Numbered from the stretch's first letter, positions 15,563-23,822 are shown. The stretch is DNA of 28,904 nt from an uncultured Collinsella sp. (GCA_900550355.1 URRT01000004.1:1-28904); one strand, 5' to 3'. A program made the numbers and translations. The notes: generated by a model from the sequence alone, not told the origin.

Positions 15563-16585
15563 ATGACGGCAAGCGACGCGACCGCGACAATTAAAAAGGG
15601 GGCACCCGAGCCCGGTTTCGATAAAACGGCTCAGCGCATCCTCAACCTTTTCTTTGTACTCAACAGTTCTCCCGAACCGCTGACGACCGAGCAAATCGTC
15701 CTGGATTCCGATCTGGGATACGGCTCGGGCAATATCGACTCAGACAAGCGCAAGTTCCGCCGCGATCGCGACAAGCTGCTCGAGCGCGGCATCGTTATCA
15801 GGGAGGTTCGTGCCGCCGGAGCGCAGGAAACCGAAGAGAGCGCGTGGACAATCGACCGCGAGCACACGTTTGCCGCGGGCGGTCTCATCACCGCAGACGA
15901 TGCCGACATCCTGCTCAATGCCATCGACCAGACACTCGCGGCAGGCTCATCCACCTTTGCCGCGCCGCTTGCCGACATTCGCTCCAAGATTGCCTACCTC
16001 ACCGGCATGTCGACGACAGAAGAGGCACCGATCCGCCGCTCTCCCGCCGTCGATGCGGTATGGAGTGCCTTTGCCGAGCGTTGCGCGCTGCGCTTTTTGT
16101 ATCAAAACGGACGCGGTGAACAACGCGAGCGGACCGTTTGCGTCTACGGCATGTTCGAGCGCGAGGGTACGGCATACTTCTGCGGCCTCGACAATGCCAC
16201 CGGCAATATCAGAACATTCCGCTGCGACCGCATCATTCGCGCCTGGAGACCTTCGAAAGCCTACGCCATTCCTGCGGATTTCAACCTCAACGATTACTTA
16301 TTCTTTGAGTTCGATTTTGCCGACCGCCCACCCGTTGCGGCTACGTTCTCGTTTGCGCGTGAAGCGCAGGCCGATATGATCAGCGGTCTCACGCGCGGAC
16401 GAGGCGAACTCATGCGCACCGAAGCAGGTTGGACATGGACCGTTGACGTGCGCGACTTTGAAGCCGCAGCCTCGTTTTGCATGGCCCATGCCATGGATGG
16501 CATGAGGCCCGTCGCCCCCGATTCTCTCAAGCGGGCGTGGAATCACCTCATCGAAAGGACGGTGCACGAGCATGCCCGTGCGTAA
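15563..16585 (+). CDS. WYL-domain transcriptional regulator (PafB-like)
   Basis: 340 residues. An N-terminal helix-turn-helix region (about 20-78) is followed by a linker, a WYL domain (about 165-240) and a WYL C-terminal extension (about 260-335). The WYL motif itself is changed to A-Y-F (EGTAYFCGLD), while the ligand/nucleic-acid-binding strand RTFRCDRI keeps its arginines. It begins at an ATG with CGAGG six bases upstream and overlaps the next WYL gene by 14 bp. Paired WYL proteins of this kind in Actinomycetota include PafB and PafC, which form a dimer that turns on DNA-repair genes; this pair is a plausible relative. DinG, a repair-type helicase, is the convergent neighbour. The name PafB-like is an inference from architecture and pairing. 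Confidence 0.85.
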   Translation: MTASDATATIKKGAPEPGFDKTAQRILNLFFVLNSSPEPLTTEQIVLDSDLGYGSGNIDSDKRKFRRDRDKLLERGIVIREVRAAGAQETEESAWTIDREHTFAAGGLITADDADILLNAIDQTLAAGSSTFAAPLADIRSKIAYLTGMSTTEEAPIRRSPAVDAVWSAFAERCALRFLYQNGRGEQRERTVCVYGMFEREGTAYFCGLDNATGNIRTFRCDRIIRAWRPSKAYAIPADFNLNDYLFFEFDFADRPPVAATFSFAREAQADMISGLTRGRGELMRTEAGWTWTVDVRDFEAAASFCMAHAMDGMRPVAPDSLKRAWNHLIERTVHEHARA

Positions 16586-17366
16586 ACTCACCAGCGAGCA
16601 AAGACTCTCGCGCGCCATCGACATCATGGAGGCCCTCTACGCCGCCGGCGAGAATGGCATGACACGAGACGAGCTTTGCAGCCGCTTTGATATCACGGGA
16701 GCATCGCTCGACGAGATTCTCGAGATTGTCTCGACGCTTGCGGACCGAGAATCGGGCGCACGTATTATCTGCGAACGCCGAGGCGAGTGCGTGGTCCTCA
16801 CCGGTGATGCGGGGCGCGTGCTACCGCTGCGTCTGAGTGCCGCCGAGGGCGCTGTACTCAACCATGAACTTGAATCATTGGGGATCGAGCCCCAAGCGGC
16901 GGCTCGAATACGACGCGCCCTTCTTCCCAAAGAGCTCGGCTACAACCAGCGCGTCTTTGACACCGTCGCCCACGGATCGCACTGGCAGCAGCTGAGCTGC
17001 GCCATTCGGGACGGCGTTCGCTGCCGCATCTCGTATCGCTCGATGGATGACACACAAGCGCGTGAGCGTTTGGTCGACCCCTTGCGCATCACAACAAACG
17101 GCGACCAAACGTATCTGATTGCCTGGGATGTCGCGGTCGACGAGCAGCGTACCTATCGTATGGATAAAATCGAGGGCCTGGTCTTGACCGACGACTCCGT
17201 CGTGCGCCATGCACCGGAGCCCGCAACCCTCCACGACTCCCTCGCCCAGGCGGAGCGGAGTGCGAAGCTTCTCATGCCGCGCGCCTTGGCAGAGCGCCTA
17301 GACTGGCCCGGCATCATGTCGATTGAACCCAATGGGGCGGACAGCTCAACGGTGAACGTACGCTGA
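16572..17366 (+). CDS. WYL-domain regulator (PafC-like), cut short by an in-frame TGA
   Basis: 264 residues up to a TGA at 17364-17366. Helix-turn-helix region about 8-60; WYL domain about 140-200 with motif T-Y-L (DQTYLIAWD) and RTYRMDKI; the C-terminal extension starts at about 215. It ends abruptly at STVNVR, in the middle of the extension. In the upstream paralogue the matching sequence WTVDVR continues for another 41 residues plus a short tail. The same frame here continues past the TGA for 40 sense codons with matching pattern (see 17367-17489). The start ATG lies 14 bp inside the first WYL gene, so translation is coupled. Either a nonsense mutation, a sequencing error or recoding explains the TGA; a full-length product would have about 305 residues. 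Confidence 0.8.
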   Translation: MPVRKLTSEQRLSRAIDIMEALYAAGENGMTRDELCSRFDITGASLDEILEIVSTLADRESGARIICERRGECVVLTGDAGRVLPLRLSAAEGAVLNHELESLGIEPQAAARIRRALLPKELGYNQRVFDTVAHGSHWQQLSCAIRDGVRCRISYRSMDDTQARERLVDPLRITTNGDQTYLIAWDVAVDEQRTYRMDKIEGLVLTDDSVVRHAPEPATLHDSLAQAERSAKLLMPRALAERLDWPGIMSIEPNGADSSTVNVR

Positions 17367-17489
17367 TACGTTTGGCGCGGGCTGTTAAGCGGGTTATTCG
17401 CAGCGGGCGGGCCCATCCGCATCCTGGATGACCCCGCCCTGTCAGAGCGTCTGTGCGATATGGCAAAATCCCTCGTCTGTCCGCTTTAG
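17367..17489 (+). other. In-frame continuation of the pafC-like gene after TGA
   Basis: Forty sense codons follow the TGA in the same frame, then TAG (17487-17489), which overlaps the convergent dinG stop. The translation, with YVWRGLLSG near its start, RILDDPALSERL in the middle and MAKSLV near its end, aligns without gaps to DFEAAASFC...PVAPDSLKRAW...IERTV of the upstream WYL protein: a beta-strand end, a helix, a P-x-L motif and the last helix of a WYL C-terminal extension. This leaves no real intergenic space between the convergent genes. Confidence 0.75.
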
Positions 17490-20380
17490 CGGCGCCGCTC
17501 GTGGCGTGCGCGCCACAGCTGTAGATAGTGCCCGATTTGTGCCGACTCGATTCGCTGATAGGAGCTCGTGGGCAGCGACGTTAAGAATTTTTTGCCGTAG
17601 CCCTTCGTCACCAGGCGCGGGTCGGCCAAGATGAGTACGCCGCAATCGGTCGATGAGCGAATGAGGCGACCGGCTGCCTGCTTGACCTCGAGCACGGCCT
17701 CGGGCAGCGAATAGCGCGCCCAAGCGCGGTCTTCACGCAGATTGCGCTCACATGAGAGCGGGTCTGTGGGGCTCGAGAACGGCAGCTTGGGGATGATGAC
17801 GCAGCGCAGCGTCTCGCCGCTGGCGTCGAACCCTTCCCAAAAGGCCTTAAGCGCAAAGAGCGACGAGGTCGGTTCGTTGATAAAGCGATCGCGCAGACGG
17901 CGAGGAGACGAGTTGCGCTGCTGGCAGTTGAGCTCCAGACCCGCACGAGCCATCTTGGGCTCGACGCGAGCGTACAGTTCCTCCATGTCACGCCTGTTGG
18001 TGAACAGCGTGAGCACCGAGCCGCCCATGGCAAGATGAGCGTCGACCAGCACACGCTCGAGCGCCGAAAGGTAGCTCTCACGATCGCGCGGATCGGGGAT
18101 ATCCCCAGCCACGACCACGGCCATATTCGAATCGAAGTCGTAGCTCGAATCCAAGTGCAGTGACGATGATGTCGAGGCGCCGATGCGATCGAGGCCGACG
18201 GCATGGTTAAAGTGCTCAAAGCTCTTGGAAACCGTCATGGTCGCCGATGCAAAGATAGCCGTGTGGACCTCGGGCAGCCACTCGGTTGCCAAGGCCTCGC
18301 CAATGTCGATGCGCTCTGCGGTCATTGACTCTCCGCCGGCACGCAGCCTGCGATTGACCTGCAGCGAGTACACGTAGTGTTCATCGGTACCGTCAATGAT
18401 GAGTTTGAGGTTCTCGACCAGCTCGTGTAGGCGGCGCGAGATATCACCCAGGTCGACAACAACCTCGGGCTTGTCGGTGGCAACGGCTTGTACCAGCGCG
18501 TCGACGCTCTTGTCAGCTTGTTCCAATGCGTCGATGGCAGTGTAGGCCGACTGTAAGAAATCATGCCAGTCGTCAGATTCGCGCAACTCGGGGCCAATCC
18601 ATAGGTTCGCATTGTCATAGCCCCCGCGGGCACGGCGGCCAAGCTCGCGAACGCCGTCAAACACATCGGCAATCGCCATGCTCGCACGTACAACCGTCGA
18701 CGTCGCCTTGGCAGTAAGACCCAGGTAAAGCGTAGAGCCCTCCGAGGTTGCCAAATCGCGGGAAACCTGGCTCAGCGCACCGGTGCTCGAGCCACCCAGG
18801 CGCTCAAACAGAACGCGCGATTCATCCGCCGACACCACGCGCGCCCATTGACGGCGTGCCTCGCGCTCGATGGAGTGGGCCTCATCGATCACCCAGTGAC
18901 GAATCGGAGGCAAGATTCTGCCCTCGGCCGCAACATTGCGGAACAGCAGGGAATGGTTGGTGACCACCACATCGGCATGAGCCGCGCGACGGCGGGCGCC
19001 GTGGACCAGGCATTTATCGGGGAAAAACGGGCAGAGGCGACGAGCGCACTCGCGCGACGCCGTCGTAAAGTCGGGACGGTTGACGCTGCGCCAGCGAATG
19101 CCGAGCGAGTCGAGGTCGCCATCGGCCGACTGACACACGTACGCCATGATGACCGCGACCGCCGTAAGCGTGTCGGCAGGATCACGCTTAGTCGTAATTT
19201 CGACTTGGCCGCGGCTCATGCGCTCAAGCTTGCGCAAGCATGGATAGTGGTCATAGCCCTTGAGGGCGCAAAACGATAGGCCTCCGTCCAGTTGCTCGGC
19301 AAGTTTGGGCAGCTCATGATACATGAGCTGGTCGGCAAGATTATTCGATTTGGTCGCGATGCCAACCGTGATGTTGTTGCGGCGCGCGGCCTCGACGAAA
19401 GGCACCAGATATGCCATTGATTTGCCGACGCCCGTCCCCGCCTCAATCACGCGATGCGTTCCCGTAACGAGGGCATCACGGACCTCGAGCGCCATCGCGA
19501 TCTGCTCATCGCGCGGCTCATACGTGGGATACATGCGATTAACCAGGCCGCCCGGGGCATAGTCCGCCTCGATTTCCTCGCGGCTCGGCATCTTAAGGAC
19601 CGGCAGCTCGTCCGCATCAACGCGATCATCGGCGCGATCGGCCTTGAGTACGTCGGCGCGGGCGGCGCTGAGAGAGAAGATGGAACCGGGGTTCTGTCCC
19701 GCCAAGAATGAGAAGATGGGACGATAGGACCAGGGTACATCGGGGTGCATGTCGGCCAGACGCGCCGTTAAGCCCTGAGGCAAGTCGGTGAGCGCCACGA
19801 GCAGCACGCGCCACACACCACACAGGGCGTCGACATCGGCGTTGGCGCGGTGCGACACCGAGTCGCAGCCAAACAGGTCGGCCATGAAAGACAGCTTATG
19901 CGAGGCCAGACGCGGAAGCGCGATGCGCGACAGCGCCAGCGAATCGATCCAGATGTCGCTGACGTTGACACCGCCCTTGACCGACTCGATAAACGAACGG
20001 TCGAAGGTGGCGTTATGCGCAATCACCGGGCAGCCGCCGACAAAATCGGCGAGAGCGGCGACGGCCTCAACGGCCGATGGGGCATCCACCACATCGGCGT
20101 TTGTAATGCTCGTGAGTTCGGTAATCTCGGCGGGAATCAGCTGCTTGGGATGCACGAAGGTATCAAACCGATCGATGACCTCGCGGCCCGAAAGGCGGGC
20201 AGCCGATATCTCGATAAGCTCGTTGTCCTGCACCGAAAGACCCGTGGTCTCGGTATCGAGGACGATAACATCTTCCTCGATGAGGCCAAACGATTGGGTT
20301 TTGGCACGCTCGGCAAGCGTGGCATAGGAATCGATGACAAACTGCGGCGTCCCCGACGAAACAGCGTCCTCGATTAGCAT
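17486..20380 (-). CDS. dinG: DinG-family ATP-dependent DNA helicase with N-terminal 3'-5' exonuclease domain
   Basis: 964 residues. The N-terminal DnaQ-like DEDDh exonuclease domain (about 37-200) shows DTETTG (D42, E44), HNATFD (D127) and HRANADVD (H177, D182), a complete catalytic set. The helicase part begins at about 285 with Walker A AGTGVGKS (K320), a cluster of cysteines typical of the iron-sulfur XPD/DinG family (YPCLRK and CARRLCPFFPDKC), a VIDEAHSIE DEAH box, and C-terminal motifs FWEGFDASG and QAAGRLIRS. This exonuclease-helicase fusion resembles the Bacillus form; E. coli DinG lacks the nuclease. Expected role: unwinding of damaged or R-loop DNA with possible end trimming. The ATG overlaps the ddl end by 7 bp, and it ends against the WYL gene with no terminator seen. 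Confidence 0.93.
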   Translation of the reverse strand: MLIEDAVSSGTPQFVIDSYATLAERAKTQSFGLIEEDVIVLDTETTGLSVQDNELIEISAARLSGREVIDRFDTFVHPKQLIPAEITELTSITNADVVDAPSAVEAVAALADFVGGCPVIAHNATFDRSFIESVKGGVNVSDIWIDSLALSRIALPRLASHKLSFMADLFGCDSVSHRANADVDALCGVWRVLLVALTDLPQGLTARLADMHPDVPWSYRPIFSFLAGQNPGSIFSLSAARADVLKADRADDRVDADELPVLKMPSREEIEADYAPGGLVNRMYPTYEPRDEQIAMALEVRDALVTGTHRVIEAGTGVGKSMAYLVPFVEAARRNNITVGIATKSNNLADQLMYHELPKLAEQLDGGLSFCALKGYDHYPCLRKLERMSRGQVEITTKRDPADTLTAVAVIMAYVCQSADGDLDSLGIRWRSVNRPDFTTASRECARRLCPFFPDKCLVHGARRRAAHADVVVTNHSLLFRNVAAEGRILPPIRHWVIDEAHSIEREARRQWARVVSADESRVLFERLGGSSTGALSQVSRDLATSEGSTLYLGLTAKATSTVVRASMAIADVFDGVRELGRRARGGYDNANLWIGPELRESDDWHDFLQSAYTAIDALEQADKSVDALVQAVATDKPEVVVDLGDISRRLHELVENLKLIIDGTDEHYVYSLQVNRRLRAGGESMTAERIDIGEALATEWLPEVHTAIFASATMTVSKSFEHFNHAVGLDRIGASTSSSLHLDSSYDFDSNMAVVVAGDIPDPRDRESYLSALERVLVDAHLAMGGSVLTLFTNRRDMEELYARVEPKMARAGLELNCQQRNSSPRRLRDRFINEPTSSLFALKAFWEGFDASGETLRCVIIPKLPFSSPTDPLSCERNLREDRAWARYSLPEAVLEVKQAAGRLIRSSTDCGVLILADPRLVTKGYGKKFLTSLPTSSYQRIESAQIGHYLQLWRARHERRR

Positions 20381-21339
20381 GCAACGCCCGCTCGACGAAG
20401 CCCCATACGAATCAGACTGTCACAGACCTGCGGGAACGTCATGTCATCGGTGTGGCGAATCTCATCCGGATACAGCGACGTATCGGTCATGCCGGGAATC
20501 GTGTTGGTCTCGAGGATGACGGGGCCATCCTCGCTCACGATAAAGTCGCTGCGCGAAATACCCAGGCAGCCGAGCGCCTTATGGGCAGCACAGGCGAGCT
20601 CCTGGGCACGAGCGTAGTTCTCGGGCGAAATCTGTGCCGGAATGCGATGGATATCCGTGGGGTCCACATACTTCACGTCAAGATCGTAGAACTCGCAGTC
20701 CTCGGGCTTACGGATCTCAACAATCGGCAGGGCGCGCACGTCATCCTCGCCGTATACGCCGACGGTGATCTCGGTACCCTCGATGCACTTCTCTACCAGC
20801 ACTTTGTCACCGTACTCAAACGCCTTGGCGATTGCCGCGGGCAGCTCGGAGGGCTCATGGACCAGGGAAATGCCATAGCTGGAACCGTTTACGGCCGGCT
20901 TCACAAAGCAGCGCTCGCCACAAACCTCGACGATATGATCGATATCGACTTCATCGCCCGCCTCGAGCGCAAGGCCGGGGGCAATGGGGATGCCCGCCTT
21001 GGCGTACAGGAGCTTCGAGACCTCCTTGTCGGCACCGCAGGCGCTCGCGAGCACGCCCGAGGCCGTGTAGGGGATACCCAGGGTCTCCATGGCACCCTGC
21101 ATGGCACCATCCTCACCGCCGGCGCCGTGCATGGCGATAAACGCCACGTCAAAGCCACCGGTCGCCATGGTTACCATAAAATCATCGGCAGCCGTGTCGA
21201 GCAGCTCCACCGAAGTGTAGCCGGCCTCCTTCAGGGCCACCACGACGTTCTTTCCCGAATTGAGCGAGATCTCGCGCTCAGCGGAATGACCGCCCGCCAA
21301 GACCGCTACGTGCATGTTCTCTAGGCTTTTACCCGGCAT
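20374..21339 (-). CDS. ddl: D-alanine--D-alanine ligase
   Basis: 321 residues, normal length. It joins two D-Ala using ATP for peptidoglycan precursors; cytosolic ATP-grasp enzyme. Motifs: AGGHSAEREISLNSG near the N-terminus (catalytic Glu21), MHGAGGEDGAMQG, CFVKPAVNGSSYGIS (ATP-grasp Lys and active-site Ser), EFYDLDVKY, and the metal and phosphate site ETNTIPGMTDTSLYP. All expected residues are present; the Tyr-type active-site residue suggests a D-Ala-D-Ala rather than D-Ala-D-lactate enzyme, though this is only indicative. A strong GAGGAGGAG lies seven bases before the ATG. It overlaps dinG by 7 bp and is divergent from rlmN across an 85-bp gap with a -10-like TACAAT. Confidence 0.96.
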   Translation of the reverse strand: MPGKSLENMHVAVLAGGHSAEREISLNSGKNVVVALKEAGYTSVELLDTAADDFMVTMATGGFDVAFIAMHGAGGEDGAMQGAMETLGIPYTASGVLASACGADKEVSKLLYAKAGIPIAPGLALEAGDEVDIDHIVEVCGERCFVKPAVNGSSYGISLVHEPSELPAAIAKAFEYGDKVLVEKCIEGTEITVGVYGEDDVRALPIVEIRKPEDCEFYDLDVKYVDPTDIHRIPAQISPENYARAQELACAAHKALGCLGISRSDFIVSEDGPVILETNTIPGMTDTSLYPDEIRHTDDMTFPQVCDSLIRMGLRRAGVAC

Positions 21340-21424
21340 GGGCAGACTCCTCCTCTATAATTCCTGCAGCTGATACCATATTGTAGCGATACCCTCTACG
21401 TTTCCCCAAAATCGAAAGGCTTCC
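21340..21424. other. Divergent promoter region of ddl and rlmN
   Basis: This 85-bp gap must hold both promoters. On the minus strand, TACAAT (around 21380-21385) is a reasonable -10 with a poor upstream TTGGGG. No good plus-strand pair was found. Confidence 0.35.
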
Positions 21425-22477
21425 ATGAATCCCAGGACTAAATCTCAGGACATTCGCGACTTGAGCCAAAACGATATTCGCGAGCTCGTGGCCGAACTCG
21501 GCCAGCCCGCCTTCCGCGCGAAGCAGCTCATCGAATGGGTCTTTGAGAAGAACGTTTGTTCGTTTGACGATATGACCAACCTTCCCAAGGCTTTCCGCGA
21601 GCAGCTTAAAGAGGCTTTTGCCTTTGACACGCCGACCGAACTCACCAAGCAGGTTTCCAAAGATGGCTCTCGCAAGTATCTGCTCGAGTACCACGACGGC
21701 ATTTCCGTCGAAACCGTAGGCATGCCCCGTCGTAACAAGCTTTCCGTCTGCGTTTCCACCCAGGCAGGCTGCGGCATGGGCTGTGCTTTTTGTGCTACCG
21801 GCCTCAACGGCCTCAAGCGCTCGCTGACCGCCCAAGAGATCGTTGACCAGGTACTTCATGTCTCCAACGACTTTGGCGAGCGTGCCACAAGCGTCGTTTT
21901 CATGGGTCAGGGCGAGCCCTTTGCTAACTATGACGAGGTTCTCAAGGCACTGCGCATCCTTAACGATCCCGACGGTATCGGTATTGGAGCCCGCCACCTT
22001 ACTGTCTCCACCAGTGGCGTTATTCCTGGTATTCGCAAATTTGCCGACATCCCCGAGCAGTTCACGCTTGCTGTTTCCCTGCATTCCGCCATCCAGTCGA
22101 CGCGCAATAAGCTCATGCCCGGTGTTAAGAAGTACACGCTGCTCCGCCTTCACGAGGCGCTTCAGCTCTACACCGAGAAGACGGGCCGCCGCCCGACCTA
22201 TGAGTACGCCATGATCGAAGGCGTCAACGATACGAATCCCGAGATGCAGGCGCTCTGCGACTTCTGCGAGGGAACGCTGTGCCACGTTAACCTGATTCAG
22301 CTTAACGACATCGAGGGCAGCCCGCTCAAGCCGTCGCCGATTCATAAGGTTGAGGATCTTCAGCGCCGCCTTGAGTCTCGTGGCATCGAGACCACGATCC
22401 GTAATTCTCGCGGCAATGATATTGACGCCGCCTGCGGACAGCTGAAGCAGCGCTTCAAAGTTCAGAAGAACGCATAG
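21425..22477 (+). CDS. rlmN: 23S rRNA (adenine(2503)-C(2))-methyltransferase, radical SAM
   Basis: 350 residues. RlmN methylates A2503 of 23S rRNA (and A37 of some tRNAs) by radical SAM chemistry. The N-terminal accessory domain is at about 1-95 (QPAFRAKQLIEWVF). The radical SAM cluster motif CGMGCAFC has Cys116, Cys120 and Cys123. The two cysteines of the methyl-carrier mechanism correspond to Cys109 (LSVCVS) and Cys337 (DAACGQL). GQGEP and ISTSG-like (TVSTSGVIPG) SAM-binding segments are present. Start: ATG with GAAAGG upstream. It is a single plus-strand gene among minus-strand neighbours, with its own terminator at 22515-22562; a parS-like site sits between stop and terminator. Confidence 0.97.
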   Translation: MNPRTKSQDIRDLSQNDIRELVAELGQPAFRAKQLIEWVFEKNVCSFDDMTNLPKAFREQLKEAFAFDTPTELTKQVSKDGSRKYLLEYHDGISVETVGMPRRNKLSVCVSTQAGCGMGCAFCATGLNGLKRSLTAQEIVDQVLHVSNDFGERATSVVFMGQGEPFANYDEVLKALRILNDPDGIGIGARHLTVSTSGVIPGIRKFADIPEQFTLAVSLHSAIQSTRNKLMPGVKKYTLLRLHEALQLYTEKTGRRPTYEYAMIEGVNDTNPEMQALCDFCEGTLCHVNLIQLNDIEGSPLKPSPIHKVEDLQRRLESRGIETTIRNSRGNDIDAACGQLKQRFKVQKNA

Positions 22478-22495
22478 GGGAGTCGCACCCCAAAA

Positions 22496-22511
22496 CGTTT
22501 CATGTGAAACA
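22496..22511. promoter_or_regulatory. Degenerate parS site
   Basis: CGTTTCATGTGAAACA differs from the perfect TGTTTCACGTGAAACA by two bases (first position and one central base). It lies 2.1 kb from the three perfect sites, between the rlmN stop and its terminator. Confidence 0.6.
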
Positions 22512-22514
22512 TCG

Positions 22515-22562
22515 AACAGCTCCGGTTGTAGATAATGCAACCGGGGCTGTTTCATTTTTTTA
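22515..22562 (+). terminator. Terminator of rlmN
   Basis: Stem AACAGC/GCTGTT (22515-22520, 22546-22551) plus CCGGTTG/CAACCGG (22522-22528, 22538-22544), followed by seven T from 22555. Confidence 0.88.
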
Positions 22563-22600
22563 TACTATTGGATTTGATTTACGCAAGCATAGTTTTATTG

Positions 22601-22650
22601 CCAAAATAAGGGGTCCTTGTCTCACAAATCAGACAAGGACCCCTTCAAAA
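22601..22650. terminator. Terminator of the rsmG-parAB unit, possibly bidirectional
   Basis: A perfect 15-bp stem AAGGGGTCCTTGTCT/AGACAAGGACCCCTT (22608-22622, 22631-22645) with an 8-base loop. ATTTTG follows on the minus strand; the plus strand lacks a T run after the stem. Confidence 0.8.
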
Positions 22651-22664
22651 CAGGCAAGTAATTG

Positions 22665-22676
22665 TTAGGTACCTAA
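22665..22676. repeat. 12-bp palindrome TTAGGTACCTAA, copy 1
   Basis: A perfect palindrome overlapping the stop codon of the small membrane protein gene. The same 12 bp occur only once more in the window, at 26169-26180. Confidence 0.7.
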
Positions 22677-22927
22677 TAACCAACATTTTCCCATTGATGG
22701 TTAACCAAGTCTTGGTTAATCTTGGGATTCTTAGTCACCTGAGCAGTACGCATGGCAACATCTTCGGTCATCACATCCATTTTTTTCTTGGATGTATCGA
22801 CGATATCCTGAGCTCCGCGCAGCAGTCGACCACACAGTTCATCATCTGTCGCAAGCTTATAGCCTGCAAAAGCACCAGCAGCGACAGTGGTTGCCAACGC
22901 AATGGCCGCGAGAACCTTATTCTTCAT
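22673..22927 (-). CDS. Small membrane-anchored protein after parB (function unknown)
   Basis: 84 residues from the chosen ATG; AGGAGG lies six bases upstream, and the gene overlaps the parB end by 11 bp, so it is translationally coupled. A hydrophobic Ala/Thr-rich helix (about 4-26, KVLAAIALATTVAAGAFAGY) suggests an N-terminal membrane anchor or uncleaved signal. The rest is a charged, mostly helical region (DDELCGRLLRGAQDIVDTSKKKMDVMTEDV) that could be amphipathic, loosely like YtxH-type proteins. I do not recognise the family. Being the last gene of a parA-parB unit, it may tether or tune chromosome partition at the membrane; this is inference only. Confidence 0.75.
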   Translation of the reverse strand: MKNKVLAAIALATTVAAGAFAGYKLATDDELCGRLLRGAQDIVDTSKKKMDVMTEDVAMRTAQVTKNPKINQDLVNHQWENVGY

Positions 22928-23822
22928 CCTGATCCTCCTGCCCAAATTGAATCATTTCGCCAAGGATACGGGAGAGCTCCTCTTCGTCTTTGAACTCGAT
23001 TTCAATCTTGTTCTTGCCACGCGAGCACTTCACGCGCACATTCGTGTTAAATACTTGACGAAGGACTCGAGCGGCCTTTTTGAATGACTGAGGTGTTGCT
23101 GGCCTCGGCGTCTTAGGTGTTTCTCCGGCAGAAAACAACGGAGCAAGATTTTCTGTCGCTCTGACGGAAAGGCCTTCTGCAACAACCTTCTCAGCAAGTC
23201 GAATCCTGGCATCTTCATATGGAACTGCAAGAATCGCTCTCGCATGACCGGCTGTAAGCTTGCCTTCGAAAATCATCTGCTGTACGACTTCGGGAAGATC
23301 TAGCAAACGAAGTGAATTTGTAATTGCGGAACGAGACTTACTGACAGCCTTTGATAACGCCTCCTGCGTCATCCCACTGGCATCAATGAGCTGACGATAA
23401 CCCTTCGCCTCTTCGACGGGATTCAAATCAGAACGCTGAAGATTCTCGATAAGTGCAAGAGCGAGCATTTCCTCATCATTAACTTCTTTAATGATGACAG
23501 GCAGCTCCTCAAGACCAGCAAGCTTTGATGCTTGGTAACGACGCTCACCAGCGATGATCTCATAGCCGTTTCCATGCTTGCGAACCAACAACGGCTGCAA
23601 CACGCCATGTTCTTGGATCGACTCGCTCAACTCACGAAGTTCAGTTTCGTTAAAGTGAATTCGTGGCTGATTAGGGTTGGGAACAATATCCTCAATAGGT
23701 AGTTTTGTTTCAGATGCGCCATTTGAAGCCGATGCAGCCGAACCGCCGGTCTCATACTCGGCTTCTGAGACCAAAGCATTGAGTCCACGTCCTAATCCGC
23801 CACGTTTCTTTGCACTAGGCAC
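22917..23822 (-). CDS. parB: Chromosome-partitioning protein ParB (parS-binding CTP-dependent clamp)
   Basis: 301 residues. An N-terminal ParA-contacting segment (KKRGGLGRGLNALVSE, about 5-20) precedes the CTP-binding ParB/Srx domain, NPNQPRIHF (49-57) and GERRYQASKLAGL (92-104), whose GERR motif is the CTP-site signature. A helix-turn-helix at about 151-174 (MTQEALSKAVSKSRSAITNS) binds parS, and the C-terminal dimerisation domain ends in EEDQDEE. The start is GTG, 8 bp inside parA, with an unusually extended Shine-Dalgarno (GAGGTGATC). Its presumed targets, three perfect parS sites, lie just upstream of parA, so the partition complex probably forms over its own operon and may repress it. Confidence 0.97.
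   Translation of the reverse strand: MPSAKKRGGLGRGLNALVSEAEYETGGSAASASNGASETKLPIEDIVPNPNQPRIHFNETELRELSESIQEHGVLQPLLVRKHGNGYEIIAGERRYQASKLAGLEELPVIIKEVNDEEMLALALIENLQRSDLNPVEEAKGYRQLIDASGMTQEALSKAVSKSRSAITNSLRLLDLPEVVQQMIFEGKLTAGHARAILAVPYEDARIRLAEKVVAEGLSVRATENLAPLFSAGETPKTPRPATPQSFKKAARVLRQVFNTNVRVKCSRGKNKIEIEFKDEEELSRILGEMIQFGQEDQDEE

Noticed and set aside
17364..17410. Selenocysteine insertion at the in-frame TGA
   Set aside because: I see no convincing bacterial SECIS hairpin with a GU-rich apical loop after the TGA, and the paralogue has Asp, not Cys, at the aligned position.
21329..22555. 408-codon minus-strand frame opposite rlmN
   Set aside because: A shadow of rlmN, which has all radical SAM and carrier cysteines in the plus frame.
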